From assembly GCA_027482185.1 (NCBI GenBank), contig JAIXWF010000014.1, positions 1-64,000 of the forward strand: a DNA stretch of 64,000 nt. The letters are read 5' to 3'. The notes under the pieces were generated by a model, which was not told the origin of the DNA, searched no databases, and saw only the letters and a list, made by a program, of their open reading frames with translations. Made by a program: the position numbers and the translations under genes. The DNA comes from Opitutaceae bacterium. GTDB taxonomy: Bacteria > Verrucomicrobiota > Verrucomicrobiia > Opitutales > Opitutaceae. Of the stretch, positions 24,945 through 33,500 are shown one piece after another; the first letter of the stretch is position 1; each line of letters begins with the position of its first letter.

Positions 24945-25102
24945 GCCCGGGTGCCGGGATTGAGGTTCAATCCAAGGCGGCGAGACAGGATACACAGGAT
25001 GTCCGGGCTGGGATTTACCGGACTCGATCCGTGGAGGTTGCCTTGATGAATTGAGGCGCGGGCAGTGGGCGCGCAGAAGCAGGCGCGTGGCGGGACGCGC
25101 GG

Positions 25103-25130
25103 CTTTCAACTTTCAACTGCGCTCTTTCAG
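25103..25130. repeat. Heptamer array (CTTTCAA family) at a convergent junction
   Basis: Units ctttcaa/ctttcaa and a related ctctttcag run into the stop codon of the sulfite reductase gene. A separate acaggat-type remnant lies at about 24984-25000. Confidence 0.65.
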
Positions 25131-26908
25131 CTGCCGGCAGCGGCCGGCGCGGCGCCGGCCGTTGCCGGCTTCGCCGCTTTGGCCTCGTGGAAATCCTGCG
25201 GCGTGAACGTGGGTTTCACGTAGCCGGTGCGGATCACGAAGTCGCCGAAGCGTTCGCCCGCGAGGCGTTCGACGGCGTAGCGACGGATGATCGGGCCGAG
25301 GGTGGCGACGATCTCCGTCTCGGGCAGATTGGCCTTGTAGAGGATGTTGAGGCGCGAGCCGTTGAAGGCGGCGCCGAGGTACACGTTGTACTTGCCGGGG
25401 GATTTGCCGACGAAACCGATTTCCGCGAGGTAGGGCCGGCCGCAGCCGTTGGGGCAGCCGGTGATGCGGAGGGTGACTTCGTCGTGGCGCAGGCCGGCGG
25501 CCTCGAACTCGGCCTCGAGCAGCTGCACGAGCTCGGGCAGGTAGCGTTCGCTCTCCGCGAGGGCGAGGCCGCAGGTGGGCAGCGCGACGCAGGACATCGC
25601 GTTCAGCTTGAGGCCGGAGGCGTCGTTGGCGGTGTCGAGGCGGTGCTTCTTGAGCAGGGCCTCGATCTGCGGGCGGTCCTCGGGGGCGACGTTGGCGATG
25701 ATGAGGTTCTGGTTCGCGGTGAGGCGGAAGTCGCCCTTGTGGGCGAGGGCGATCTCGCGCAGCGCGGTCTTGAGCTTGTAGTCGGCGTCGTCGCGCACGC
25801 GGCCGCTCATGATGTAGAGCGTGAAATGCGAGCGGCCGTCGTGGCTGCGGACCCAGCCGTAGCGGTCGCCGGTGTGCGTAAAGGCGAACGCGCGCGGCGC
25901 GCCGAGGCGGTAGCCGAGCCGGGCCTCGACCTCGCTGCGGAACCAGGCGAGGCCGCGGTCCTCGATCGTGTACTTGAGGCGCGCGTGCTTGCGGTCGGTG
26001 CGGTCGCCGTAGTCGCGCTGGACGACGAGGACTTTTTCCGCGACGTCGACGGCCTGCTCGACGGTGCAGAAGCCCATGACGTCGGCGATGCGCGGGAACG
26101 TCTCGAGCTGGTTGTGCGACATGCCGAGGCCGCCGCCGACGGTGACGTTGAAGCCGGCAAGTTTGCCGGAAGCGTCGACGACGGCGATGTAGCCGAGATC
26201 CTGGGAGTAGACGTCGACGTCGTTGGACGGCGGCACGGCGACGCCGATCTTGAATTTGCGGGGGAGGTAGGTCTTGCCGTAGATGGGTTCGGCCTCGGGC
26301 TCGCCGCCGCCGACGAGATGGTCGCCGACCCAGAGTTCGTGGTAGGCGCTGGAGCGGGGCAGGAGGTGGGCGCTGATGTCACGGGCAACCTGATACACGG
26401 CGGCGTGCAACTCGGACTGTTCCGGGTTGGGGTTGCACATGACGTTGCGGTTCACGTCGCCGCAGGCGGCGATGGTGTCGAGCAGCGCCTTGTTGATCCG
26501 GTTGATGGTGGCCCAGAGGTTGCCCTTGAGGACGCCGTGGTACTGGAACGTCTGGCGCGTGGTGAGCTTGAGGGTGCCGTTGGCGTTTTCGTCGGCGAGG
26601 CGGTCGAGGGCGAGCCACTGGGCGGTGGTGCACACGCCGCCGGGCAGGCGCAGGCGGGCCATGAAGCTGAAGGCCTTTTCTTTGCCCTCCTTGCGCAGCT
26701 GGTTGCGGAGATCGCGGTCGTCCTGGGCGTAGATGCCGTGGAATTTCGTCAGCTGGGAACTGTCCTCGGAGATGCCGCCGGTCGATTGGTCGGCGAGGTC
26801 GCGGAGGATATTGCCGCGGAGGAAATTGCTCTCGGCTTTGAGCAGCTCGTTTTTGTGGAGCGGCTTTCCGGCGGCGGGCGAGGCGGTGGGGACGGGCGTG
26901 GAACTCAT
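25127..26908 (-). CDS. cysI: Assimilatory sulfite reductase haemoprotein subunit
   Basis: The 593-residue protein has the duplicated siroheme/4Fe-4S sulfite/nitrite reductase fold. Both ferredoxin-like halves are present (RLRLPGGVCTTAQW, LKLTTRQTFQYHG), as are the substrate-site Arg/Lys region (DRTDRKHARLKYTIEDRG) and the four cluster cysteines (CVALPTCGLALAESER and TGCPNGCGRP). It reduces sulfite to sulfide with six electrons, normally from a CysJ flavoprotein. The only CysJ-like gene in view is in the nitrate operon at 37.6 kb. The ATG overlaps the cbiX stop (ATGA), making cobA-cbiX-cysI a coupled operon that supplies its own siroheme. The C-terminal Ala-rich tail is unremarkable. Confidence 0.95.
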   Translation of the reverse strand: MSSTPVPTASPAAGKPLHKNELLKAESNFLRGNILRDLADQSTGGISEDSSQLTKFHGIYAQDDRDLRNQLRKEGKEKAFSFMARLRLPGGVCTTAQWLALDRLADENANGTLKLTTRQTFQYHGVLKGNLWATINRINKALLDTIAACGDVNRNVMCNPNPEQSELHAAVYQVARDISAHLLPRSSAYHELWVGDHLVGGGEPEAEPIYGKTYLPRKFKIGVAVPPSNDVDVYSQDLGYIAVVDASGKLAGFNVTVGGGLGMSHNQLETFPRIADVMGFCTVEQAVDVAEKVLVVQRDYGDRTDRKHARLKYTIEDRGLAWFRSEVEARLGYRLGAPRAFAFTHTGDRYGWVRSHDGRSHFTLYIMSGRVRDDADYKLKTALREIALAHKGDFRLTANQNLIIANVAPEDRPQIEALLKKHRLDTANDASGLKLNAMSCVALPTCGLALAESERYLPELVQLLEAEFEAAGLRHDEVTLRITGCPNGCGRPYLAEIGFVGKSPGKYNVYLGAAFNGSRLNILYKANLPETEIVATLGPIIRRYAVERLAGERFGDFVIRTGYVKPTFTPQDFHEAKAAKPATAGAAPAAAGS

Positions 26909-27741
26909 GCGAAAGTGGGAGCTTGGATTTGGGAAAGGGTGTCGCGCAACGCGGCGGCGAGGGTGGCGACGGCGAGCGGATGGTCGCCGATGAGACCGGT
27001 GAAATGCGTGCGCAGCGGGGCGGACGCGGTGCGGTCCTCGGCTTCGGTCGCGATCTCGGCGAGATCGCCGTGCGGGCCGGCGTGGCGGCCGGGGGAGAGG
27101 AAGAGCGGGGCAACGACGATGTCGCCGGTGCCGAAGTCCGGCGTCGCGAGCACGTCGGCGAGGAGGGGCAGGTTGTGCGCGTGTTCCTCGCCTTCCATGG
27201 AGGCGGCGACGAGGTCGCGGATCTCCGCGCCGAGCCGGGCGCGGATCTGGGCGGCGAGGGCGTTGCGCAGTTCGGCCGAGGCGGGCGACGGGCCGCCGTG
27301 GTCGACGACGACGACGGGCGGCGGCACGGCGAGGCCGCGGGCGCGGATCGTGGCGCGGATGCGGTCGGCGACGATGTCCGGGATCACGCCGCGGGCGGCG
27401 AGGCCGTCGGTGAACGCAAATTCGAAGGGCGTTTCGGTCAGCTCGCGTTGCAGTTTTTCCAGATCGCCGCGCAGGGCGGAACCGATCGCGCCTTGGGCAC
27501 TGACGAAGAACGGCACGAAGACGAAGTCGCGTTGCCCGAGGGCGAGCATCGCGCGCACGAAGCGCCCGAGCGTCCAGGCCGGCGTGCCGTCGAGGGCGGT
27601 GAGGGCGATGCGGTCGCTGTGTTTCCACGAGACGGCGTGGACCGATACGCCGGTCGCGGCGGCGAGGCCGGCGGCGACGGTGCGGAGGTTGCGGTGGGCG
27701 GCGGGCTCGAGGGAGCCGTTGTCGACGAGGGCGACGATCAT
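26905..27741 (-). CDS. cbiX: Sirohydrochlorin chelatase-type CbiX protein (two-domain)
   Basis: The 278-residue protein contains two CbiX-like halves. The N-terminal half starts MIVALVDNGSLEP. The C-terminal half has VVVVDHGGPSPASAELRNAL, with the catalytic-type His, and ends in APLFLSPGRHAGPHGDL, which carries further metal-binding His residues. It is expected to insert iron into sirohydrochlorin, or handle the same intermediate, for siroheme. The location between the methyltransferase and the siroheme enzyme cysI supports this. ATGA overlaps join it to both neighbours. Confidence 0.82.
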   Translation of the reverse strand: MIVALVDNGSLEPAAHRNLRTVAAGLAAATGVSVHAVSWKHSDRIALTALDGTPAWTLGRFVRAMLALGQRDFVFVPFFVSAQGAIGSALRGDLEKLQRELTETPFEFAFTDGLAARGVIPDIVADRIRATIRARGLAVPPPVVVVDHGGPSPASAELRNALAAQIRARLGAEIRDLVAASMEGEEHAHNLPLLADVLATPDFGTGDIVVAPLFLSPGRHAGPHGDLAEIATEAEDRTASAPLRTHFTGLIGDHPLAVATLAAALRDTLSQIQAPTFA

Positions 27742-28568
27742 GCGGGCAGGGCTTCGGCCTGCGCGGTGAACCACGCGAGGCGTTCGGACAGGGCGGCGAC
27801 GGCGCCGATGACGACGATCGAGGGGGCGCCGAAACCGGCGCGCTCGGATTCGAGGGCGACGTCGCGCAAGGTCGTCACCAACTGGCGATGCTCGCCGGTG
27901 GTCGCGGCCTGGATGACCGCGGCGGGCGTATCGGGCGCGAGGCCGCCGGCCTCGAGGCGGCGGGTGATCGTATCCAGATTCTTCATGCCCATGTACACGC
28001 AGAGGGTGGCGCCGAGCCGGCCGTAGTCCTCCCAGCGGATCGCGGTGTCGGGCTTGTTGGGATCCTCGTGGCCGGTGAGAAAAACGACGGCGGAGCTATG
28101 GGCGCGGTGGGTGAGGGGAATGCCGGCGTAGGCGGCGGCCGCGAGGGCGGAGGTCACGCCGGGCACGACCTCGAACGGAATGCCGGCGGCCGCGAGGACC
28201 TCGGCTTCCTCGCCGCCGCGGCCGAAGATGAAGGGGTCGCCGCCCTTGAGGCGCACGACGGTCTTGCCGGCGCGCGCAAGGCGCAGGAGCACGGCCTCGA
28301 TGTCGGTCTGCGGGCAGCAGAAGCCGCCGCCTTTTTTGCCGACGAAGATCTTTTCCGCGTCCGGGCGGACCAATGCCATGATCGCGGGGGAAACGAGGTA
28401 ATCGAACACGACGGCGTCGGCCGCGCGGATGAGGCGTTCGGCCTTGCGCGTGAGCAATTCGGGGTCGCCGGGACCGGCGCCGACCAAGGCGACGCGGCCG
28501 CCGGGCAGGGAGGCGGGCGCGGAGTCGGAAAGGGAGTCAGGCGGCATGGCAGCGGAGAATCCGGACAT
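27738..28568 (-). CDS. cobA: Uroporphyrinogen-III C-methyltransferase (SUMT)
   Basis: The 276-residue protein has the SUMT tetrapyrrole methylase core: VALVGAGPGDPELLTRKA at the start of the domain, VVFDYLVS, VRLKGGDPFIFGRGGEEAE and GIPLTHRAHSSAVVFLTGH. It lacks the CysG dehydrogenase/chelatase domain, which the next gene replaces. It makes precorrin-2 from uroporphyrinogen III with SAM. ATG 28568 or 28547 are both possible, and neither has a clear Shine-Dalgarno. It is the first gene of the minus-strand siroheme/sulfite operon and is divergent from cysH. Confidence 0.92.
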   Translation of the reverse strand: MSGFSAAMPPDSLSDSAPASLPGGRVALVGAGPGDPELLTRKAERLIRAADAVVFDYLVSPAIMALVRPDAEKIFVGKKGGGFCCPQTDIEAVLLRLARAGKTVVRLKGGDPFIFGRGGEEAEVLAAAGIPFEVVPGVTSALAAAAYAGIPLTHRAHSSAVVFLTGHEDPNKPDTAIRWEDYGRLGATLCVYMGMKNLDTITRRLEAGGLAPDTPAAVIQAATTGEHRQLVTTLRDVALESERAGFGAPSIVVIGAVAALSERLAWFTAQAEALPA

Positions 28569-28678
28569 AATGACGACGCGATTAGCAACCACCGAGCCAC
28601 GCGGGGGATGATTGCGCGGCACGGCGGCGAACCGGACCGGACGCAAAACCGGGTGATGGGCGGGTGCTTAGGTTAATC

Positions 28679-28707
28679 ATGACATCTTTAGTCAATATGA
28701 CGTCTTT
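28679..28707. promoter_or_regulatory. Putative operator in the cobA/cysH divergent promoter region
   Basis: An A/T-rich island in GC-rich DNA holds two direct repeats, ATGACATCTTT (28679-28689) and ATGACGTCTTT (28697-28707), 18 bp apart. The first overlaps the inverted repeat TGAC-ATCTTTA-GTCA. It lies between two divergent sulfur operons and is a candidate site for the Rrf2 regulator encoded at 31.9 kb. Confidence 0.45.
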
Positions 28708-28844
28708 TAAACTTTACCCTTTGGCCGGCAAGCGCAAGCATTCTCGCTGTCATGTCCGCACGGGCGGCGGACCGAGCCGTTCCGAAACGCGTTCCGCGGG
28801 CGGAAAAACGGCCGGTTTGCTCCCGGCGGACCGATTTTTTCGCC

Positions 28845-29519
28845 ATGAATTTCTCCGAAACCGACCTTGTTCGCCTCAACGCCGAGCTGCGCCAGCAGTC
28901 GCCGCTCGAGATCACGCGCTGGGCGGTCGCCCAAGCGGGCGGCCGGGCCATCGTTTCCACCAATTTCCGGCCCTACGAGGCCGCGATCCTCCACCTCGCG
29001 GTGCAGGCGCAGCCGGATATCCCGGTGCTGTGGGTCGACCACGGTTACAACCGGCCGGCGACGTACAAGCACGCCGAGGAACTGCGCGCGCGGTTCAAGC
29101 TGAATCTGAAGCCGTTCCTGCCGAAGATGACGGCCGCGCACCGCGACGCGATCCACGGGCCGATCCCGACGACGGAGGACGAGGAAGGCCTGAAGAAATT
29201 CAGCGCCGTGATGAAGCTGGAGCCGTTCCAGCGCGGCATGAAGGAGCTCGCGCCGACGGTGTGGATCACGGCCCTGCGCAAGGTGCAGAACCCGAACCGC
29301 GCCGGCCTCGATATCGTGTCGCTCGACGGCAACTTCGGCGCCCTCAAGGTCAGCCCGCTCTTCCATTTCACCGACGCCGAGCTCGACGCCTACCTCGCGC
29401 AGCACGGCCTGCCGAACGAGTGGGACTATTTCGACCCGGCCAAGGCCGACGAGAAACGCGAATGCGGCCTCCACGCGGCGTGGGGAAAAGCCGCGGCGCA
29501 TGGCGCCGCGTCCGCCTGA
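28845..29519 (+). CDS. cysH: Phosphoadenosine phosphosulfate reductase-family protein
   Basis: The 224-residue cytoplasmic enzyme has the PAPS/APS reductase fold, with a modified nucleotide loop (VSTNFRPYEAAILHL), VLWVDHGYNRPATY and the C-terminal catalytic motif KRECGLH. The catalytic Cys is the only cysteine, so the 4Fe-4S ligands of APS reductases are absent and a PAPS-type, thioredoxin-dependent enzyme is expected. The ATG at 28845 is used because upstream in-frame sequence is basic and non-conserved. It is the first gene of cysH-cysD-cysN-rrf2. Confidence 0.9.
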   Translation: MNFSETDLVRLNAELRQQSPLEITRWAVAQAGGRAIVSTNFRPYEAAILHLAVQAQPDIPVLWVDHGYNRPATYKHAEELRARFKLNLKPFLPKMTAAHRDAIHGPIPTTEDEEGLKKFSAVMKLEPFQRGMKELAPTVWITALRKVQNPNRAGLDIVSLDGNFGALKVSPLFHFTDAELDAYLAQHGLPNEWDYFDPAKADEKRECGLHAAWGKAAAHGAASA

Positions 29520-29557
29520 GCCGTCCGCCCCGCCGTATCCACCTTTCCGATTCTTCC

Positions 29558-30460
29558 GTGCAAAGCTACCATCTCGACCACCTCCAGCATCTCGAAACCG
29601 AGGCGATCCACATCATGCGCGAAGTCGCGGGCGAATTCGAACGTCCCGCGCTCCTCTTTTCCGGCGGCAAGGACTCGATCTGTCTCCTGCGCCTCGCGGA
29701 AAAGGCCTTCCGGCCCGCGGACATCCCGATGCCGTTTCTCAACGTCGACACGGGCCACCACTTCCCGGAACTGAACGAGTTCCGCGACCGCCGCGCCAAG
29801 GAACTCGGCGGCAAGCTCATCGTCCGCAAGGTCGAGGACGCCATCGCCCAGGGCATCGCCGTCCCGGCGCCCGGCGAGATCAGCCGCAACCGCCTGCAGA
29901 TCCCGACGCTGCTCGCGGCGATCGAGGAGTTCCGGTTCGACTGCTGCATCGGCGGCGCGCGCCGCGACGAGGAGAAGGCCCGCGCCAAGGAGCGGTTCTT
30001 CAGTTTCCGCGACAGCTTCGGCCAGTGGGATCCGAAGAACCAGCGCCCCGAGATCTGGAATCTCTACAACGGCCGGCTCAATCCGGGGGAAAACATGCGC
30101 GTCTTCCCGCTCAGCAACTGGACGGAGATGGACGTGTGGGAATACATCCAGCGCGAAAAGCTCGAGGTCCCGAGCATCTATTTCAGCCACACCCGCAAGG
30201 CCGTCCGCCGGGGCGGCCAGTGGCTGCCGGTCAGCGACATCCTGCCGCCGAAACCCAACGAGGACGTGCGCGAGCTCGTCGTGCGCGTGCGCACCATCGG
30301 CGACATCATCAGCACGGGCCTGGTCGAGTCGCCCGCGACGACGACCGCCGACATCATCGCGGAAATCGCCGCCGCCCGCGTGACCGAGCGCGGCTCCCGC
30401 GCCGACGACAAATCCTCCGAGGCCGCGATGGAAGACCGCAAGAAGGCAGGCTATTTCTAA
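29558..30460 (+). CDS. cysD: Sulfate adenylyltransferase subunit 2
   Basis: The 300-residue protein starts at GTG 29558 (MQSYHLDHLQHLETEAIHI), the usual N terminus of CysD. It has the ATP-pyrophosphatase loop SGGKDS (residues 35-40), NVDTGHHFPE, CCIGGARRDEEKARAKER and the conserved end EAAMEDRKKAGYF. With CysN it makes APS from sulfate and ATP. It lies 38 bp after cysH on the same strand. A heptamer array separates it from cysN. Confidence 0.96.
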   Translation: MQSYHLDHLQHLETEAIHIMREVAGEFERPALLFSGGKDSICLLRLAEKAFRPADIPMPFLNVDTGHHFPELNEFRDRRAKELGGKLIVRKVEDAIAQGIAVPAPGEISRNRLQIPTLLAAIEEFRFDCCIGGARRDEEKARAKERFFSFRDSFGQWDPKNQRPEIWNLYNGRLNPGENMRVFPLSNWTEMDVWEYIQREKLEVPSIYFSHTRKAVRRGGQWLPVSDILPPKPNEDVRELVVRVRTIGDIISTGLVESPATTTADIIAEIAAARVTERGSRADDKSSEAAMEDRKKAGYF

Positions 30461-30461
30461 A

Positions 30462-30491
30462 CCGGAAAGCGGAGACCGGAGACCGGAAACC
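30462..30491. repeat. Heptamer array (CGGAGAC family) between cysD and cysN
   Basis: Degenerate units cggaaag, cggagac, cggagac and cggaaac follow directly after the cysD stop codon inside the presumed operon. Confidence 0.7.
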
Positions 30492-30566
30492 CGACGTTTC
30501 TCGGCCGGTCGCCGCTTCCCGCGTGGTCGCGACCTCTACCGCAATTTACCGAATCCCGATTTTCCA

Positions 30567-31925
30567 ATGTCCGTTTCCGCGAACTCCGAACTCCGCACTC
30601 CGAACCCTGATCCGCGTCCCGCGCTGCCGGTCGACATCCTCCGCTTCAACACCTGCGGCAGCGTCGACGACGGCAAGTCCACGCTCATCGGCCGGCTGCT
30701 CTACGATTCGAAATCGCTCATGGAGGACCAGATCGAGGCCCTCGAGCGTTCCGCCGACATCACCGGCGGCGGCCAGATCAATCTCGCCAACCTCACCGAC
30801 GGCCTCCGCGCCGAGCGCGAGCAGGGCATCACGATCGACGTCGCCTACCGCTATTTCGCGACGCCGCGCCGCAAGTTCATCATCGCCGACACCCCCGGCC
30901 ACGTGCAGTACACGCGCAACATGGTGACGGGCGCCTCGACGGCGAACCTCTCCATCGTGCTCGTCGACGCCCGCCTCGGCGTGATCGAGCAGAGCCGCCG
31001 CCACACCGCGATCGCCTCGCTCCTGCGCATTCCGCACCTCGTCGTCGCCGTCAACAAGATGGATCTCGTCGGCTGGAGCGAGCAGCGCTTCCTCGAGATC
31101 CGCGCGCAGTTCGAGGAGTTTCTCCCGCGCCTCGACATCAAGGACGTGAAGTTCATCCCGCTCAGCGCGCTGAACGGCGACAACGTCGTCGATCCCTCGC
31201 CGCACACGCCGTGGTACTCGGGCCCGACGCTGCTCGGCCACCTCGAGACGGTGCACATCGCGAGCGACTGGAATCTCCAGGGCTTCCGCCTCCCGGTGCA
31301 ATGGGTGAACCGGCCGAACAACCCGAAGAATCCCGACCTGCACGACTTCCGCGGCTTCAGCGGCCAGATCGCCGGCGGCATCGTGCGCACCGGCCAGAAG
31401 GTCATCGCGCTGCCCGCGGGCATCGTCACGACCGTGAAACAGATCTGGACCTACGACGGCCCGGTGCAGGAAGCGTTCTGCCCGCAGTCCGTCACCGTGG
31501 TGCTGGAACACGACGTCGACGTCAGCCGCGGCAGCATGCTGATCGGCCCGGACCATTTGCCCGGCGCGAGCAGCGAGCTGCACGCCGAAGTCTGCTGGAT
31601 GCACCCGCGCGGGCTGCAGGCCGGCCGCAAGTACCACCTCAAACACACGACGCACACGGTGCAGGCCGTGGTCACGGAACTCGTGAACAAGCTCAACGTG
31701 TCCACGCTCGAGACCGAGGCCGCGCCGGCCGAGCTCAACGTGAACGATATCGGCGAGATCAAGCTGCGCACCTCGAAGCCGATCGTGTTCGACGGCTACG
31801 GGACCAACCGCCTGACGGGCTCGTTCATCCTCATCGAGCAGGGGACCAACGCGACGGTCGCGGCCGGCATGCTGATGCCGCCGCGCGAAGTCGTGAAGTC
31901 GGAGCACGGCGACTACGTGATCTGA
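30567..31925 (+). CDS. cysN: Sulfate adenylyltransferase subunit 1 (GTPase)
   Basis: The 452-residue EF-Tu-like GTPase has G1 GSVDDGKST (residues 31-39), the REQGITIDVAYRYF switch region, G3 DTPGH, G4 NKMD and two beta-barrel domains. It drives CysD-catalysed APS formation. There is no fused APS kinase domain, so cysC must be elsewhere if PAPS is the CysH substrate. The N-terminal ~20 residues (NSELRTPNPDPRP) come from a heptamer array and replace the usual short leader. It ends 7 bp before the regulator gene. Confidence 0.96.
   Translation: MSVSANSELRTPNPDPRPALPVDILRFNTCGSVDDGKSTLIGRLLYDSKSLMEDQIEALERSADITGGGQINLANLTDGLRAEREQGITIDVAYRYFATPRRKFIIADTPGHVQYTRNMVTGASTANLSIVLVDARLGVIEQSRRHTAIASLLRIPHLVVAVNKMDLVGWSEQRFLEIRAQFEEFLPRLDIKDVKFIPLSALNGDNVVDPSPHTPWYSGPTLLGHLETVHIASDWNLQGFRLPVQWVNRPNNPKNPDLHDFRGFSGQIAGGIVRTGQKVIALPAGIVTTVKQIWTYDGPVQEAFCPQSVTVVLEHDVDVSRGSMLIGPDHLPGASSELHAEVCWMHPRGLQAGRKYHLKHTTHTVQAVVTELVNKLNVSTLETEAAPAELNVNDIGEIKLRTSKPIVFDGYGTNRLTGSFILIEQGTNATVAAGMLMPPREVVKSEHGDYVI
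30581..30610. repeat. In-frame heptamer array (GAACTCC family) at the cysN N terminus
   Basis: Units gaactcc, gaactcc, gcactcc and gaaccct encode NSELRTPNPD just after the start codon, ahead of the conserved GTPase domain. Confidence 0.75.
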
Positions 31926-31932
31926 GGCGCGC

Positions 31933-32346
31933 GTGAAGATCTCCGTCAAAGTCGACTATGCCTGCCGCGTGATGGTCGAGCTCGCGCGGCTGCACGGTTC
32001 CGGGGAACTGGGCCAGATCGAGCACCTCGCGCGGACGGAGGCGGTGCCGGCCAATTTCCTCGCGCAGATCCTCCTGAAGCTGCGCGACGCGGGCCTGATC
32101 GCGAGCCGCCGCGGCAACCACGGCGGCTACACGTTGGCGAAGGCGCCGGACGAGATCTCGCTGCACGACATCCTGGTCGCGGTCGAGGGCCACTGCCTCC
32201 ACCTCAGCGGCAACTACGACGGCCGCAGCGGCCGCCGGCTGAAGAAGGTCTGGGACGAAATCGGCTGCGCCCTCGCGACGAAGACGAAGTCCTACACGCT
32301 CGACCAATTGGTCACGAAGCAGCCGGCGGAGATGTATTATATCTGA
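31933..32346 (+). CDS. Rrf2-family transcriptional regulator
   Basis: The 137-residue protein starts at GTG, 7 bp after cysN. It has the Rrf2 winged helix (MKISVKVDYACRVMVELARL, VPANFLAQILLKLRDAGLI, SRRGNHGGYTLAKAPDEISL). The three closely spaced Fe-S cysteines of IscR are not present; only isolated Cys residues remain. It therefore resembles the sulfur-sensing CymR-type members rather than IscR. Its place at the end of the sulfate operon suggests it controls cysHDN and cobA-cbiX-cysI, possibly through the repeats at 28679-28707. Confidence 0.88.
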   Translation: MKISVKVDYACRVMVELARLHGSGELGQIEHLARTEAVPANFLAQILLKLRDAGLIASRRGNHGGYTLAKAPDEISLHDILVAVEGHCLHLSGNYDGRSGRRLKKVWDEIGCALATKTKSYTLDQLVTKQPAEMYYI

Positions 32347-32349
32347 GGA

Positions 32350-32534
32350 GAGAGTTGAGTGTTGAGAGCTGAGAGTTGAGAGCCGGTCCGCTGGTTCACC
32401 CGAGCTCGTCCCGTTGCGATTGCTGGACTGACGGTTGAGAACAGGAACAACCGTTTGCGCGCCAACGGCGGGAAACGGGACGCCCATGCGCCATGGGTTC
32501 GATCGCTCCACCCTCAACACTCAACTATCAACTT
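32350..32534. repeat. Inverted pair of heptamer arrays (TTGAGAG family) at a convergent junction
   Basis: The left arm at 32350-32383 (gagagttgagtgttgagagc and more) and the right arm at 32510-32534 (ccctcaacactcaactatca) are complementary. They flank ~125 bp with no gene, between the regulator and the esterase, which converge. Confidence 0.7.
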
Positions 32535-32546
32535 CATCATCCTGGC

Positions 32547-33449
32547 TCACCGCACGTGGCGGGCGAGGAAATCGAGGACGACGGGGGTGAGGTCGCGGGC
32601 CATTTTCTTTTTGCCCCAATTGCGCAGGGCGAAGGTGTGGCCGACCTGGTCGATCAGGTGCAGCTCGTGCGGCACGCCGTGGCGGGCGAGCATGGCGGCG
32701 AGTTCCTCGGCTTGAAGGTAGTCGACGGTGGCGTCGGCGCGGCCATGGAGAATCAGCGTCGGCGGCACGCCGGGGCGGACGTGCGTGACGGGAGAACCGA
32801 GTTTCAGCACGGGATCGGCGATATCGGCGGTGCCGAAAACGGCGCCCGCGCCGCCGAGCTTGGCGGTGGCGAGGGGCTGGCCGGATTTGTCGGTCTCGCG
32901 CCGGGTGAGAATATTTGTGATGCCGTAAAAATTGAGGACGCAGGCGACCTCGCTGCCGACGCCCGGATACGGGGCCGACGGCTCAAGGTCGGCTTGGCCG
33001 GCGGTGTACGCGACCATCAGGGCAAGGTGGCCGCCCGCGGAACCACCGCCGACCGCGATGCGCCGCGGATCGACGCCGTACTTCGCGGCTTGGGCGCGGA
33101 GGAAACGGACGGCGTTCTTGCAGTCGCGGAGATTCTGCGGCCACGCGCCGGCGCCGAGCCGGTAGTCGATGCTGGCGACGACGTAGCCGGCGGCAGCGAG
33201 CGTCGTGCCGATTTCCTTGGCGCGATTTTCGTTCTTGGTGCCGCCGGTCCAGCCGCCGCCGTGGATCCAGACGAGGGCCGGGGCCGGCTTGCCGCCGGCG
33301 GGCGCGGCGGCGGGGAGATAAAGATCGAGTTTCTCGGCGCGGCCGGCTTCGAGGAAAGGGACGTCGGTTTCGATGCGAACCTCGGCGGCCGTCACGCGGA
33401 GGCACGCAGCGGACAGAAAAATGCAAACCAAGCGGAGCAGCGGGGACAT
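32547..33449 (-). CDS. Secreted alpha/beta hydrolase (esterase/lipase family)
   Basis: The 300-residue protein has a signal peptide (~1-22) and an alpha/beta hydrolase core. The oxyanion loop is VWIHGGGWTGG, the nucleophile elbow GGGSAGGHLAL, the acid region LHGRADATVDY and the catalytic His in DQVGHTF. The ATG at 33449 is preferred over a TTG four codons earlier. It resembles the BD-FAE/acetyl-esterase type often found in polysaccharide loci. Substrate unknown. It converges with the Rrf2 gene and follows the nitrate operon on the same strand. Confidence 0.88.
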   Translation of the reverse strand: MSPLLRLVCIFLSAACLRVTAAEVRIETDVPFLEAGRAEKLDLYLPAAAPAGGKPAPALVWIHGGGWTGGTKNENRAKEIGTTLAAAGYVVASIDYRLGAGAWPQNLRDCKNAVRFLRAQAAKYGVDPRRIAVGGGSAGGHLALMVAYTAGQADLEPSAPYPGVGSEVACVLNFYGITNILTRRETDKSGQPLATAKLGGAGAVFGTADIADPVLKLGSPVTHVRPGVPPTLILHGRADATVDYLQAEELAAMLARHGVPHELHLIDQVGHTFALRNWGKKKMARDLTPVVLDFLARHVR

Positions 33450-33500
33450 GCCCGCAGGCAACGCGGCGTTTACCGGCGGGTCGAGCCCGCAGCTGCAGCG

